This document shows, piece after piece, positions 34,901 to 43,596 of a DNA stretch of 64,000 bases. The translations under genes were made by a program, and so were the position numbers. The stretch is from NCBI RefSeq assembly GCF_000521785.1, contig NZ_JALZ01000001.1, positions 248,001 to 312,000 on the forward strand. The letters run 5' to 3'. The notes under the pieces were generated by a model. That model did no database searches. It was given only the letters and a program-made list of their open reading frames with translations, and had not been told where the DNA came from. Numbering within the stretch: the stretch's first letter is position 1; every line of letters begins with the position of its first letter. The stretch comes from Roseivivax halodurans JCM 10272. Its GTDB lineage: Bacteria; Pseudomonadota; Alphaproteobacteria; Rhodobacterales; Rhodobacteraceae.

Positions 34901-35731
34901 GCTCTCGCCGTTGAAGCGCGAGGTGCCGGTGCGGTCCTCGAAGGTGAGGTTGATCGTCGCAAGGTCGCCGAGCGTGACGATCCGGTCGCCGTTCACCTTG
35001 ACCGGCAGGTCGTAGACGTCGCGGGCGGTGTCGAAGGAGGACGGGATCTTGACCGCGAAGGTGCCGGTATCGGTCTCGACCTCGCCGGCGGCGATCAGCT
35101 GGTTGTTGTTCTGCACGACGCCGATCAGTTCGGCCGCGGTGACGTTGTAGCTCTCGAGCCGGAGGGGATCGATCAGCACCTCGAGCATCTCGTCGCGGTT
35201 GCCGGCGAGGCCCGCCTCGAGCACGGCGTCGAGGCCTTCGATGCGGTCCTGAAGGTCCTTGGCGATCCGCGTCATGGTGCGCTCGGGCACCGGGCCGGTG
35301 AGGTTCACGACGACGATGGGAAATTCCGAGAAGTTGATCTCGTTGATCGAATACTGCTCGGCGCCGGCGGGAAAGTCGGCCTGGGCGCGGCTCATGGCGT
35401 CGCGCACGTCAGCCATGATCTTGGTCTTGTCCCAGCCGAACTCGAATTCCAGCGAGACGCCCGCATAGCCCTCGGCCGCCGTCGCGCCCATGTCCTTCAG
35501 GCCGTCGAGATCCTGAAGCTCGGTCTCCATCGGCTTGACGAGAAGGCTCTCGCTGTCCGCGGCCGAGATGCCCGGGAAGGGGACGGAGACGAAGAGGGCG
35601 GGGATCTCTATGTCGGGCTCGCCCTCCTTCGGGAGCTGCCAATAGGCGAAACCGCCGACGACGAGGCTGAGCGCGATGAAGGCCATGACCATCCGCGCGC
35701 GCGCGGCGGCCCAGTCGACGATGCCGGTCAT
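31925..35731 (-). CDS. RND-family efflux transporter permease (AcrB-like, enlarged)
   Basis: The inner-membrane pump of a tripartite efflux system. It has the usual plan of two halves, each with a periplasmic porter region and six helices. TM4 carries GMLVDGAIVVVEYAD, the region of the proton-relay aspartates (only one Asp in the DG pair). TM10 has VALAGIVVNNNIVLIDTYQEYE. The product is 1268 residues, about 200 more than AcrB. Much of the excess lies between TM6 and TM7 (nucleotides about 33890-34260), where extra hydrophobic helices occur. Its start overlaps the adaptor gene stop (ATGA). Substrate unknown. Confidence 0.9.
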   Translation of the reverse strand: MTGIVDWAAARARMVMAFIALSLVVGGFAYWQLPKEGEPDIEIPALFVSVPFPGISAADSESLLVKPMETELQDLDGLKDMGATAAEGYAGVSLEFEFGWDKTKIMADVRDAMSRAQADFPAGAEQYSINEINFSEFPIVVVNLTGPVPERTMTRIAKDLQDRIEGLDAVLEAGLAGNRDEMLEVLIDPLRLESYNVTAAELIGVVQNNNQLIAAGEVETDTGTFAVKIPSSFDTARDVYDLPVKVNGDRIVTLGDLATINLTFEDRTGTSRFNGESSLALQVVKRKGYNLIYTVSEIERVVEGTRAGWPHELQAAVEIGTSNDQSRQVASMVSQLEGSVLTAVALVMIVVLAALGLRPALLVGFAIPTSFLLCFAFLALMGVSVSNIVMFGLILAVGMLVDGAIVVVEYADKRIAEGVGPMHAYVDAAKRMFWPVVSSTATTLCAFLPMLFWPGIPGEFMGMLPVTLIFVLSASLVVALVYLPVMGGVVGRLERWLKTRAAEIGGLPLLAHLALLPLAALGIAAGAGTAPSLSAAMVARFGALDGADMLGSVIPTFAHVFAMILGFVVAVAVALAAGLLLVLALAALFIRIGNGARGLRRRILGPGRPGRLTAGYRRSLFGRFIALVATNPLGPIVAIGTIFVFVGSVFIYYGQNQNGVEFFVESEPEFALVYVKARGNLSLAEKDALVARAEAIVLAHPGVKSAFAFAGESGLNNNTGGAEAPKDTIGQVQFETVPWEDRVGDAALDGDVVIAELSRELATIPGIETEILNLAMGPASPKPVHLRITGDDWEDLLAVTERARAQFDATPGLRLVEDTRPLPGIDWEIDVDVEKAGRYGADVATVGAMVQLVTRGILLDTMRVDTSDEEIEIRVRLPEEERLLSTLDTLKVRTPDGLVPLSNFVTRKPVKKLAEINRTDQKRYFDVKADVFPNLVKAVDEDGAVAATLRSAPDGGGDATTEGPDGPLALVALGEDAQLEGVTAGLRTGALDLVPVNPNERIALLTGWLEAQELPPGIAWEWTGDQEDQAESEAFLGQAFGAALFLMFIILLAQFNSLYNAVLVLLAVVLSTTGVLIGMLVMGQTFSIIMTGTGIVALAGIVVNNNIVLIDTYQEYERYMPRDEAIVRTTEDRIRPVLLTTITTMAGLAPMMFGLSLDFFAGGYTIDSPTALWWKQLATAVVFGLGVATILTLIFTPAMLAARIWVTTYALWLGRALSALSLGRASRAAQDWAVSTRARRTPAPLILWDEDEPRAGPAPGPAQLRAAE

Positions 35732-37020
35732 GGCACGATATCCTCGAAGGAGGGCAGGACGGCGACGCCGTCGGTGACGTATTCCTGTCCGAGCGTGATG
35801 ACGTCCGCGGCCTCGGGCAGGCCCGAGACCCAGAGGCCGCGCGGCGTGTCGCGGATGATCTCGACCGGCACGAAACGGGCGGTGCCGTCGCCCGCGACGG
35901 TGCGCAATCCGAGCGCGCCCTCGTCGTTCAGCGTCAGCGCCGATTGCGGCACGAGATGCGCCAGGGCGCCGTCGCTCTCGATGGCGATCTCGGCGGTCTG
36001 CCCGGCGGAAACAGCAAGATCGGGGTTCGGCACCTCGATCTCGACCCGGAAGGTGCGGGTGGTCTCGTCGGCGCTGCGCGACACGAAGGTGACCTTGCCC
36101 GACACGGTGCCGCCCCCGGTAAGGCGGGCCCCGGCCGCGGCGCCGACCGTCACGCGCCCGATATCGGCCTCGGGCACGAAGCCCACGAGCTTGATCGGGT
36201 CGAGCTGCAGGATGGTCGCGCAGGCATCGCCGCCCATGCCGCCCGATTGCATCAGCGCGCCGAGTTCCGCGGTGTCGCTTTCGAGAAGTCCGTCGAAGGG
36301 CGCGCGGATCGTCAGCTTGTCGATCTCTTCCTCGGCGCGGGCGACCGCGGCCTCGGCCGAGCGGACGCGCGCTGCGGCGCCCTGAAGGCCCGACTTCGCC
36401 GCCTCGACACCGGCCCGCGCGGACGAGATCGCGGCCTCGGCGCTGCGCATCGCCGCGCGGGTGGCGGCGACGCGGGTCTGGGAGGCGAAGCCCGAGCCCG
36501 AGAGCGCGGTCGCGGCCTCGGAATTGATCCGGGCTTCCTCGAGCGCCGCCTCCGCTTCCGCGAGCCGGGCCTCCGCCTCGGGCACCCGGGCCTCGGCCTC
36601 TGGGCGGGAGGCGCGGGCCTCGGCCAGCGCGGCACGCGCTTCCTCGAGGCTGGCGGCGCGGGTGCCGGGATCGAGCTCGCAGAGGATCTCGCCCGCTTCG
36701 ACGAAGGCGCCCTTGCGCAGGGGGGGCGACACGACCTTGCCGGTGGTCTCTGCCATCACGGTCACCTGACGCAGCGGCTGGGTCTCGCCGCGCAGGACCA
36801 CGGCACTGTCGATCTCCTCGGCCGCGCTCTTCATCGCCATGACGCGGATCGCGGTGCCGGTTTCCGGCTCGGAGCCCGCCGTGGCCTCGGCCGGCACGGC
36901 ATCCGCTGCGCCTGTGGCGCCCGGTCCGGCGAACAGTTCGGTCAGCCGGTCCCGCTCCATGACGAGTGCATAAAGGACGGCGGCGACGAGGGCGGCGAGG
37001 AGGATCGGAAAGAGGCGCAT
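35728..37020 (-). CDS. RND efflux periplasmic adaptor (membrane fusion protein)
   Basis: The 430-residue adaptor has an N-terminal membrane anchor (LFPILLAALVAAVLYALVM). A lipoyl/barrel-sandwich half-motif (LRQVTVMAETTGKVVSPPLRKGAFVEAGEILCELDPG) follows, then a long Ala/Glu/Arg coiled-coil hairpin (about 120-240). The matching lipoyl half (IRAPFDGLLESDTAELGALM) and beta-barrel domains come last. It bridges the permease to an outer-membrane channel; no TolC-like gene is in the window. It is the first gene of the operon, and a perfect 18-bp palindrome lies 91 bp upstream of its ATG. Confidence 0.9.
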   Translation of the reverse strand: MRLFPILLAALVAAVLYALVMERDRLTELFAGPGATGAADAVPAEATAGSEPETGTAIRVMAMKSAAEEIDSAVVLRGETQPLRQVTVMAETTGKVVSPPLRKGAFVEAGEILCELDPGTRAASLEEARAALAEARASRPEAEARVPEAEARLAEAEAALEEARINSEAATALSGSGFASQTRVAATRAAMRSAEAAISSARAGVEAAKSGLQGAAARVRSAEAAVARAEEEIDKLTIRAPFDGLLESDTAELGALMQSGGMGGDACATILQLDPIKLVGFVPEADIGRVTVGAAAGARLTGGGTVSGKVTFVSRSADETTRTFRVEIEVPNPDLAVSAGQTAEIAIESDGALAHLVPQSALTLNDEGALGLRTVAGDGTARFVPVEIIRDTPRGLWVSGLPEAADVITLGQEYVTDGVAVLPSFEDIVP

Positions 37021-37110
37021 CGAAAGTCCTGTCCTATTGGCCGCGTGTCCCGGCCCGGATGCGGCCGCGCGGCCCCGGCGCTCCGGAGCGCCGGCAACGT
37101 CACTGTTACG

Positions 37111-37128
37111 CTAAACCGCCCGGTTTAG
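37111..37128. promoter_or_regulatory. TetR-type operator palindrome upstream of the RND operon
   Basis: CTAAACCG-CC-CGGTTTAG is a perfect inverted repeat of 8-bp arms with a 2-bp centre, the size and symmetry of TetR-family operators. It lies between the RND adaptor start (37020, minus strand) and the YfgM-like start (37290, plus strand). No TetR gene lies beside it in the window. Confidence 0.6.
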
Positions 37129-37289
37129 ATGAGTGATCATCGGATTTTGTTCAATATGTCGCAACGTCATTTGGAACAATCGGAGTGATGCGGCCGCACG
37201 GCGATCGCTGTCTACACTGCTTGGCAGCGCTTCCACCCTCGGCTAAGAGGGCCCCGACGCTGTTTGCACTGGTTCGGAAGGGGGCGCGG

Positions 37290-37946
37290 GTGAGCAATCC
37301 CGACAGTTTCATCGACGAGGTCACAGAGGAGGTCCGCCGCGACCGCCTTTACCGATACCTCAAGCGCTACGGGTGGATCGCGATCCTCCTGGTCATCGTG
37401 ATCGTCGGCGGCGCCGCGTGGCGCGAATACAGCGCCTCCCGCGAGGATGCGCGGGCGCAGGCCTTCGGAACCGCGGTGCTCGAGGCGCTCGATGCCGAGA
37501 CGCCGACCGAGCGGGCCACGGAGCTTCAGGATATCGAGGCGCCAGAGGGCGGCGCGCAGGCCGTGCTCAAGATGCTGATCGCGGGCGAGCAGGCGGCGGC
37601 CGAGGATGCCGATCCCGAGGCGGCGCGGCAGACGCTGACCGAGGTCGCCACCAGCGGCGCGGCGCCGGTCTATCGTCAGATCGCCAGCTACAAGGCGCTC
37701 ACGCGCGAGGGCGTGCCGGCCGAGGATCGCCGCATCGGCTTCGAGGCGATGGTGCAGGAGGGCGGCGCGCTCCGGCTCCTGGCCGAGGAACAGCTCGCCC
37801 TGCTCGAGATAGAGGCGGGGGATACCGAGGCTGCTCTCGAGCGCCTGGAGGCCATCCGGCAGGATTCGGAGGTGAGCCAGGGCTTGCGCCTGCGCGCCTC
37901 GCAGTTGATTGTCGCGCTTGGCGGATCGGTCGAAGAGGGCTCCTGA
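37290..37946 (+). CDS. YfgM-like tetratricopeptide membrane protein (ancillary SecYEG subunit family)
   Basis: The protein has a cytoplasmic N-terminus (FIDEVTEEVRRDRLYRYLKRYG), one transmembrane helix (IAILLVIVIVGGAAW, about residues 31-47) and a periplasmic alpha-helical TPR-like domain of about 170 residues. This is the layout of E. coli YfgM, which links the Sec translocon to periplasmic chaperones. The bamB neighbour downstream matches the yfgM-bamB-der order of many proteobacteria. GTG 37290 with GGAAGGGGG upstream is chosen because it gives the typical N-terminus; the longer ATG start at 37185 adds an unrelated cysteine/arginine tract. Confidence 0.82.
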   Translation: MSNPDSFIDEVTEEVRRDRLYRYLKRYGWIAILLVIVIVGGAAWREYSASREDARAQAFGTAVLEALDAETPTERATELQDIEAPEGGAQAVLKMLIAGEQAAAEDADPEAARQTLTEVATSGAAPVYRQIASYKALTREGVPAEDRRIGFEAMVQEGGALRLLAEEQLALLEIEAGDTEAALERLEAIRQDSEVSQGLRLRASQLIVALGGSVEEGS

Positions 37947-37989
37947 GAGAGACCCGGAACGTCTGATTGAGAAGAACGGGGACGGACAC

Positions 37990-39318
37990 GTGCGCAAGCT
38001 CATGACACTCGCGGCGCTGACGGGCGCCACGCTCCTTGGGGCCTGCGGCGAGCGCGAGGTCATCCTGCCGGGCGAGCGCCTCGGCGTCCGCGAGGTCCTG
38101 CAGGGCTCGCCCGTCGATGCAGGGACGCCGGCGAACCGCGCGCTTTCGGCCGCCCTTCCGGGGCCGGTCGTCAACGGCGCATGGCCGCAAAGCCCGGTCA
38201 GCCCGCATGTGCGCACCGATCACGCGGCACTGTCGCTGCCGCTGGCACTGGCCTGGGCGACGGATATCGGTCAGGGGGACGTCAAGCGCCAGAGGCTCAA
38301 CGTCAATCCGGTCACCGACGGTGCGCGGGTCTACACGATGTCGTCCGATTTTGTCCTGAGCGCGGTATCGGCACGCACCGGACAGGTGATCTGGAGCCGC
38401 ACGCTGACACCGTCCCGCGACCAGAGCTATCAGGCGCAGGGCGGGGGGCTCGCGCTCGGCGGCGGCGCGCTCTTCGTCGCCTCGGGCTTCGGCGGGCTCT
38501 ATGCGATCGACCCCGAGACCGGCGGCGAGAACTGGCGCCAGAACCTCGACGCCGGCGCGACCGGTGCGCCGAGCTACCGCGACGGCATGGTCTATGTGAC
38601 CTCGGGCGACAGCATCGGCTGGGCGCTGCGCGCGACCGATGGCCGGGTGCGCTGGACGACCGAGAATGCCGAGAACATCGGCGGCGTTGCGGGCGCGCCC
38701 GCTCCGGCGCTCGGGTCCGAACGCGTCGTCTTCGGCTTCGGAGACGCCACGCTCCGGACCGCGTTCCGCGAGGGCGGCTACGCGCTCTGGTCCGAGAACC
38801 TCGCCGGGGGGCGCCGCGGCCGGGTCCTGTCGAAGATCGACGATCTCACGGGCGATCCGGTGATCGCCGGCGACACGGTCTATGCCGGCAACCATTCGGG
38901 GCGCTTCGCCGCCTTCTCGCTCGCGACCGGCGAGCGCCGCTGGGAGGCGCAGGACGGCGCTCTCGAACGCCCGGCGGTCGTCGGCAACTCGGTCTACTTC
39001 GTGTCCGATATCAACCAGCTCGTCCGGCTCGACCGCGAGACCGGCGCCCGCGTCTGGGCGCAGGAGCTTCCGGGCTGGCGTCCGAGCGCGCGGCCGTCGC
39101 GGCGGCGCGACAGTTCGGTCGCAAACCACGGGCCGGTCGTGGCGGGCGGACTGCTATGGGTGGCCTCCTCGGACGGAGCGCTGCGGGGCTTTGCTCCCGA
39201 GGACGGACGGCTGGCCGCGCAGGTGGCGGTGCCGGGCGGCGCAACCACCCAGCCGATCGTCGCGGGCGGCACGCTCTATCTCGTCTCCGCGGACGGGACA
39301 CTGATCGCCTACCGCTGA
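37990..39318 (+). CDS. bamB: Outer-membrane assembly lipoprotein BamB
   Basis: BamB is a lipoprotein of the BAM complex that inserts beta-barrel proteins into the outer membrane. The start at GTG 37990 (GGGGACGG upstream) yields a lipoprotein signal with lipobox LLGAC (Cys19 region). The rest is an eight-bladed PQQ-type beta-propeller with repeats such as [35 protein letters not shown] and [13 protein letters not shown]. The gene lies between the YfgM-like gene and der, the conserved order. A proline/arginine-rich loop near residue 375 is lineage-specific. Confidence 0.9.
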   Translation: MRKLMTLAALTGATLLGACGEREVILPGERLGVREVLQGSPVDAGTPANRALSAALPGPVVNGAWPQSPVSPHVRTDHAALSLPLALAWATDIGQGDVKRQRLNVNPVTDGARVYTMSSDFVLSAVSARTGQVIWSRTLTPSRDQSYQAQGGGLALGGGALFVASGFGGLYAIDPETGGENWRQNLDAGATGAPSYRDGMVYVTSGDSIGWALRATDGRVRWTTENAENIGGVAGAPAPALGSERVVFGFGDATLRTAFREGGYALWSENLAGGRRGRVLSKIDDLTGDPVIAGDTVYAGNHSGRFAAFSLATGERRWEAQDGALERPAVVGNSVYFVSDINQLVRLDRETGARVWAQELPGWRPSARPSRRRDSSVANHGPVVAGGLLWVASSDGALRGFAPEDGRLAAQVAVPGGATTQPIVAGGTLYLVSADGTLIAYR

Positions 39319-39391
39319 GCGCGCGATCGCGGCTTTTCAGCGCCGCGCAAATCGGCTAACCCGTGCGCCTTCACCCAGGCGGAGCGATCCC

Positions 39392-40849
39392 ATGTCCTTC
39401 ACCCTCGCCATCGTCGGCCGTCCCAATGTGGGCAAGTCGACGCTCTTCAACCGGCTCGTCGGCCGGCGGCTGGCGATCGTCGACGACCAGCCGGGCGTCA
39501 CGCGCGACCTGCGCGAGGGCGAGGCGAAGCTCGGCGATCTGACCTTCACGGTACTCGACACCGCGGGGCTCGAGGACGCGACCGACGATTCGCTTCCGGC
39601 GCGGATGCGGCGGCTGACCGAGCGCGCTGTGGACATGGCCGATGTCTGCCTCTTCGTCGTCGATGCCCGCACCGGGATCACGCCAACCGACGAGATCTTT
39701 GCCGAGATCCTGCGCAAGCGCGCCGGCCACGTGTTGCTTGCGGTGAACAAGGCCGAGGGGCGCAACACCGAAGGCGGCGTCCTCGAAGCCTGGAATCTCG
39801 GGCTCGGCGAGCCGATCCCGCTCTCGGCGGAGCATGGCGAGGGCATGCCCGACCTCTACGCCGCGCTGATGCCGCTGGCCGACGGTTTCGCCGAGGCGGC
39901 GGAGCGCGCGCCCGACGAGCCCGATCTTGGCCTGCCGGTCTCCGAGGAGGCGGACGAGGGCATGCAGGTGCCGACCCTCGAGAAGCCGCTGCAGATCGCC
40001 GTCGTCGGCCGGCCGAATGCGGGAAAGTCGACCCTGATCAACAAGCTCCTCGGCGAGGAGCGGCTGCTCACGGGACCCGAAGCGGGCATCACCCGCGACG
40101 CCATCTCGGTCATGATGGACTGGGAGGGCGTGCCGACGCGCATCTTCGACACGGCGGGCATGCGCAAGAAGGCCAAGGTGCAGGAGAAGCTCGAGAAGCT
40201 GTCCGTCGCCGACGGTCTGCGCGCGGTGAAGTTCGCCGAGGTCGTCGTGGTGCTGCTCGACGCCGCGATCCCGTTCGAGCAGCAGGACCTGCGCATCGCC
40301 GACCTCGCCGAGCGCGAGGGCCGCGCGGTGGTGGTTGCGGTCAACAAATGGGACCTCGAGGAGGACAAGGGCGCCAAGCTCAAGGAGCTTCGCGAGGCCT
40401 TCGACCGGCTTTTGCCGCAGCTGCGGGGCGCGCCGCTGGTGACGGTCTCGGCCAAGACGGGCCGCGGGCTCGACCGGCTGCGCGGCGCGGTGATCCGCGC
40501 GCACGAGGTCTGGAACACGCGCGTGCCGACGGCGAAGCTCAACCGCTGGCTCGGCGAGATGATCGAGGCGCATCCGCCGCCGGCGCCGGGCGGGCGGCGG
40601 ATCCGCCTGCGCTACATGACGCAGGCCAAGACGCGCCCGCCGCATTTCGTGGTGATGTGCTCGCATCCCGACAAGATGCAGGATTCCTACACGCGCTACC
40701 TCGTCAACGGATTGCGCGCCGATTTCGACATGCCCGGCACGCCGATCCGGCTGGTGATGCGCGGGCAGGGCGCCCGGAACCCCTATCGCGGCAAGCGCGA
40801 GAAGAACGCGGGCGCGTTGCAGAAGCACCTCGACAAGCGCAAGGGCTGA
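39392..40849 (+). CDS. der: Ribosome-associated GTPase Der (EngA)
   Basis: Der is an essential double-GTPase required for maturation of the 50S ribosomal subunit. G domain 1 has GRPNVGKST at residues 9-17, DTAG and NKAE; G domain 2 has GRPNAGKST near 207, [11 protein letters not shown] and NKWDLEE. The C-terminal KH-like domain (about 380-485) includes [22 protein letters not shown]. The 485-residue length is typical. GGCGGAGCG precedes ATG 39392. It follows bamB by 73 bp and is probably cotranscribed. Confidence 0.96.
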   Translation: MSFTLAIVGRPNVGKSTLFNRLVGRRLAIVDDQPGVTRDLREGEAKLGDLTFTVLDTAGLEDATDDSLPARMRRLTERAVDMADVCLFVVDARTGITPTDEIFAEILRKRAGHVLLAVNKAEGRNTEGGVLEAWNLGLGEPIPLSAEHGEGMPDLYAALMPLADGFAEAAERAPDEPDLGLPVSEEADEGMQVPTLEKPLQIAVVGRPNAGKSTLINKLLGEERLLTGPEAGITRDAISVMMDWEGVPTRIFDTAGMRKKAKVQEKLEKLSVADGLRAVKFAEVVVVLLDAAIPFEQQDLRIADLAEREGRAVVVAVNKWDLEEDKGAKLKELREAFDRLLPQLRGAPLVTVSAKTGRGLDRLRGAVIRAHEVWNTRVPTAKLNRWLGEMIEAHPPPAPGGRRIRLRYMTQAKTRPPHFVVMCSHPDKMQDSYTRYLVNGLRADFDMPGTPIRLVMRGQGARNPYRGKREKNAGALQKHLDKRKG

Positions 40850-40883
40850 TCAAGCGGAGGGCGCTGGCGCGCGCGCTCTATGG

Positions 40884-40901
40884 CCGGGGGCAGGCCCCCG
40901 G
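40884..40901. terminator. GC-rich hairpin between convergent genes
   Basis: CCGGGGGC-AG-GCCCCCGG is a perfect 8-bp stem in the gap between der and the convergent pterin-binding methyltransferase gene. It is positioned to end both transcripts but has no T tract. Confidence 0.45.
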
Positions 40902-40927
40902 ACCCCCGTTGGCACCCAGCGTCGATC

Positions 40928-41974
40928 TCAGGCGCGGCGGCGGCGGCGTCCTTCGCGGCCGCGGGACGCGGTGTCGCCGGGGGCGCGGTTGTGCTGGATC
41001 CACGCCGCGCCGGACGGGTCGTTGTCGGTGAGGAAGTTGGCGGCCCGGATCGCCGTCATCTCGACGCCCGGCCGCGCCTCGGTCGAGCCGATCCCGAAGA
41101 GGCGGCAGAAGGTCTCGTCGTCCATGCCCTCGGGCAGCATCACGCCGGCCGCCTCGACCTCGGCGCGCTTCTCGGCGATCCTGGCCGGGGTCAGCGGCAG
41201 CGCGCAGGGGTTCATGATCGCCGAGGTCATGCCGCAGGCCATCGCCATCGGCAGGAAGGCGGTGTTGATGCCGTGCCGGTTCGGCAGGCCGAAGGACACG
41301 TTGGAGGCCCCGCAGGTGGTGTTGACGCCGAGCTCGTCGCGCAGGCGCCGCACGAGGGTGAAGACCTGCAGTCCTGCCGTCGCCATCGCGCCCACGGGCA
41401 TCACCAGCGGGTCGACCACGATGTCGTGCGGCTTGATGCCGAAATCGGCGGCGCGCTCGACGATCTTCTTCGCGACCTGGAAGCGCACCTCGGGATCCTC
41501 CGAGATGCCGGTGTCGTCGTTCGAGATCGCCACCACGGGCACGTCGTATTTCGCGACCAGCGGCAGGACGTAGTCGAGCCGCTCTTCCTCGCCGGTGACC
41601 GAGTTGACCAGCGGGCGTCCGTTGCAGGCGGCGAGACCGGCTTCTAGCGCTGCGGGAACCGAGCTGTCGATGCAGAGCGGCACGTCGACGAGGCCCTGCA
41701 CCAGCTCTATCATCTGCCGCATGAGCGGCGGCTCGGTCTCGTTGGGGTTGGGGTTCGAATTGTAGACGACGCCCGCGTTCACATCGAGAACCGTCGCGCC
41801 GCACGCGACCTGCGCCAGCGCGTCCGCCTCGACCGTGGAGAAATCCCCCGCCTCGAGCTCGACCGCGAGCTTTTTGCGGCCCGTCGGGTTGATACGCTCG
41901 CCGATCACGCAGAACGGCTGGTCGAAGCCGATGATCGCGGTCCGGGTCGCGGAGTGCAGCAGCGTGCGGGTCAT
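40928..41974 (-). CDS. Methyltetrahydrofolate:corrinoid methyltransferase (split MetH pterin-binding module)
   Basis: The protein is a free-standing pterin-binding TIM barrel like the folate domain of MetH. FCVIGERINPTGRKKL marks strand 1. LDVNAGV, PLCIDSS, the NSVTGEE segment and GASNVSFGLPNR follow, all conserved folate-binding positions. It should move a methyl group between methyl-THF and a corrinoid protein. The C-terminal tail (about residues 325-348) is basic and probably disordered. With the MetF-like and 'virulence factor' genes upstream on the same strand it forms a one-carbon module. It could serve methionine synthesis or demethylation of methylated osmolytes; the sequence does not decide. 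Confidence 0.86.
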   Translation of the reverse strand: MTRTLLHSATRTAIIGFDQPFCVIGERINPTGRKKLAVELEAGDFSTVEADALAQVACGATVLDVNAGVVYNSNPNPNETEPPLMRQMIELVQGLVDVPLCIDSSVPAALEAGLAACNGRPLVNSVTGEEERLDYVLPLVAKYDVPVVAISNDDTGISEDPEVRFQVAKKIVERAADFGIKPHDIVVDPLVMPVGAMATAGLQVFTLVRRLRDELGVNTTCGASNVSFGLPNRHGINTAFLPMAMACGMTSAIMNPCALPLTPARIAEKRAEVEAAGVMLPEGMDDETFCRLFGIGSTEARPGVEMTAIRAANFLTDNDPSGAAWIQHNRAPGDTASRGREGRRRRRA

Positions 41975-41992
41975 GGGGCGGGCTCCCGTTGG

Positions 41993-42640
41993 TCAGAGGC
42001 GTTGGGCGATGAGGTCGTCGAGGGCGGGGCCGGAGAAATCGGCGATGGTGGCGTGCGCGCCTGCCTCGATCAGTCGGTCGTGCGGCAGGCTGGAGCGGAG
42101 CCCAATGGTGAAGGCCCCGGAGGAGCGGGCCGCGCGCAGACCCGAGGGGCTGTCCTCGAAGGCGATGCTGCGGCGCGGCTCCGTGCCGAGCTGTTCCATC
42201 GCGGTGGTATAGGGCAGGGGGTCGGGCTTCGAGCGCGGCAGCTCGTCGCCGATCACCATGACCTCGAAGCGGTGACGCTGACCGATCGCCGCCAGCATCG
42301 CCTCGGCGTTGAGGCGTGGTGCGTTTGTCACGACGCCGACCGGCCAGCCTTCCGCCTCGGCACGGTCGAGGAGGTCCGGAAGGCCTGGCATCGGCGCGAC
42401 GCGTTCGGGAAGCAGGTCGCGGAAACGGGCCTCCTTCTCCTCCGAGAGCGCCTGTGAATCCTCGCCCGGAAAGTCCGTGCCGAAGATCGCCGCATTGTGC
42501 CGGCCGTGGATGTTGCGAAGGTAGTAGGCCTTGTCGATCTCGCGCCCGCGGCTCCTGTAGAGGTCGATGAAGACCTCGATATGGAGCGGGTCGGAGTGCA
42601 GGAGCGTGCCGTCGAGGTCGAAGAGAAGCGCATGTGTCAT
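41993..42640 (-). CDS. HAD-superfamily hydrolase (beta-phosphoglucomutase/phosphoglycolate phosphatase-like)
   Basis: A subfamily IA HAD phosphatase of 215 residues. Motif I is LLFDLDGTLLHSD with nucleophile Asp9 and acid/base Asp11, motif II is VVTNAP, motif III the Lys in PRSKPDPLPY, and motif IV FEDSPSGLRAARS. A helical cap lies between residues 18 and 85. The gene sits 18 bp upstream of the methyltransferase on the same strand and 9 bp after the MetF-like gene, so it belongs to the one-carbon operon, although its substrate is unknown. It may be a metabolite-repair phosphatase. Confidence 0.85.
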   Translation of the reverse strand: MTHALLFDLDGTLLHSDPLHIEVFIDLYRSRGREIDKAYYLRNIHGRHNAAIFGTDFPGEDSQALSEEKEARFRDLLPERVAPMPGLPDLLDRAEAEGWPVGVVTNAPRLNAEAMLAAIGQRHRFEVMVIGDELPRSKPDPLPYTTAMEQLGTEPRRSIAFEDSPSGLRAARSSGAFTIGLRSSLPHDRLIEAGAHATIADFSGPALDDLIAQRL

Positions 42641-42649
42641 GACAGCGGG

Positions 42650-43582
42650 CTAGACGCCCGTCGCCCGGGCGGCAAGCGAGGCGTCGCCGCGCTGTTCTGC
42701 CATCCACTCCGCCGATGGCGCGATCCCGCCGAGCGGGAAGAGGTGGAATCCCGCGATATTGGTGCGCGGGTTTCCCGCCACGTGGCGGGCGAGGGCGCTC
42801 GCGACCTCTGTCGGGGCGTAGGGTTTCACGAGCTTGGTGACGTCCGCCGCGCGCCGTTGCAGCACCCGAAGCGAGGGACCGACGCCGCAGGCCACGGCAA
42901 AGCGGATCAGCGTCTGCAGCTTCGCCGGCCCCGCAAGACCGACATGGACCGGCAGGGTGATGCCGGCCGCATCCAGCCGCTCGGCCCAGGCGATGACCGG
43001 ATCGGCCTCGAACGCGAACTGGGTCACGATGGCCATCTGCGCGTCGGTGCGGTTCGCAAAATCCTGTTTCCAGCGCAGCGCCTCCATGACGATCCGCTCG
43101 CCGCCGTCCCGGTCGATGTCGCGGTTGCCCTCGGGATGGCCAGCGACGTGGAGACGGGTGAACCCGGCCCGGTCGAAGAGGCCGGTCTCGGCAAGTTGCA
43201 TCGAGGAGTGGAAGTCGCCCTTCGGTTCGGAGATGCCGCCTGCGAGGAGGAGCGCCTCATGCACGCCGGCCTCGCCCTGGTAGCGGGCGATCCAATCTTC
43301 GAGCGTCGCGGCATCGGCGATGAGGCGCGCGGGGATGTGCGGCATGACGGTGAAGCCGGCCAGCGAGAGGCGGCGCGCGGCGGCGACCATGTCCTCGATC
43401 GGGGTGCCGTCGATATGGGCGATGTAGACGCGCATGCCCGCGGGCAGCAGCGCGGCGGGATCCTCGATCTTGGCCAGCGTGCGCGGCATGACCTCGATCG
43501 AGGCGGTGGCACTCAGGGCCTGCAGCGTGGCGTCGGGGGCGGCGGGCGCGGCGGTGGTGCGGCGGAAGGGCAGGATGCGCAT
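42650..43582 (-). CDS. Methylenetetrahydrofolate reductase-like protein
   Basis: The 310-residue product resembles MetF TIM-barrel reductases. ALLLAGGISEPKGDFHSS, LHVAGHPEGNRD, the MAIVTQFAFEADPVIAW segment and the LPVHVGLAGPAKLQTLIRFA region correspond to conserved MTHFR blocks around the FAD and folate sites. It would reduce methylene-THF to methyl-THF, or run in the oxidative direction during methyl-group catabolism. GAGGAGAG precedes ATG 43582. It lies 14 bp downstream of the 'virulence factor' gene and upstream of the HAD and methyltransferase genes, all on one strand. Confidence 0.84.
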   Translation of the reverse strand: MRILPFRRTTAAPAAPDATLQALSATASIEVMPRTLAKIEDPAALLPAGMRVYIAHIDGTPIEDMVAAARRLSLAGFTVMPHIPARLIADAATLEDWIARYQGEAGVHEALLLAGGISEPKGDFHSSMQLAETGLFDRAGFTRLHVAGHPEGNRDIDRDGGERIVMEALRWKQDFANRTDAQMAIVTQFAFEADPVIAWAERLDAAGITLPVHVGLAGPAKLQTLIRFAVACGVGPSLRVLQRRAADVTKLVKPYAPTEVASALARHVAGNPRTNIAGFHLFPLGGIAPSAEWMAEQRGDASLAARATGV

Positions 43583-43596
43583 GTGGGGCTCTCCTC

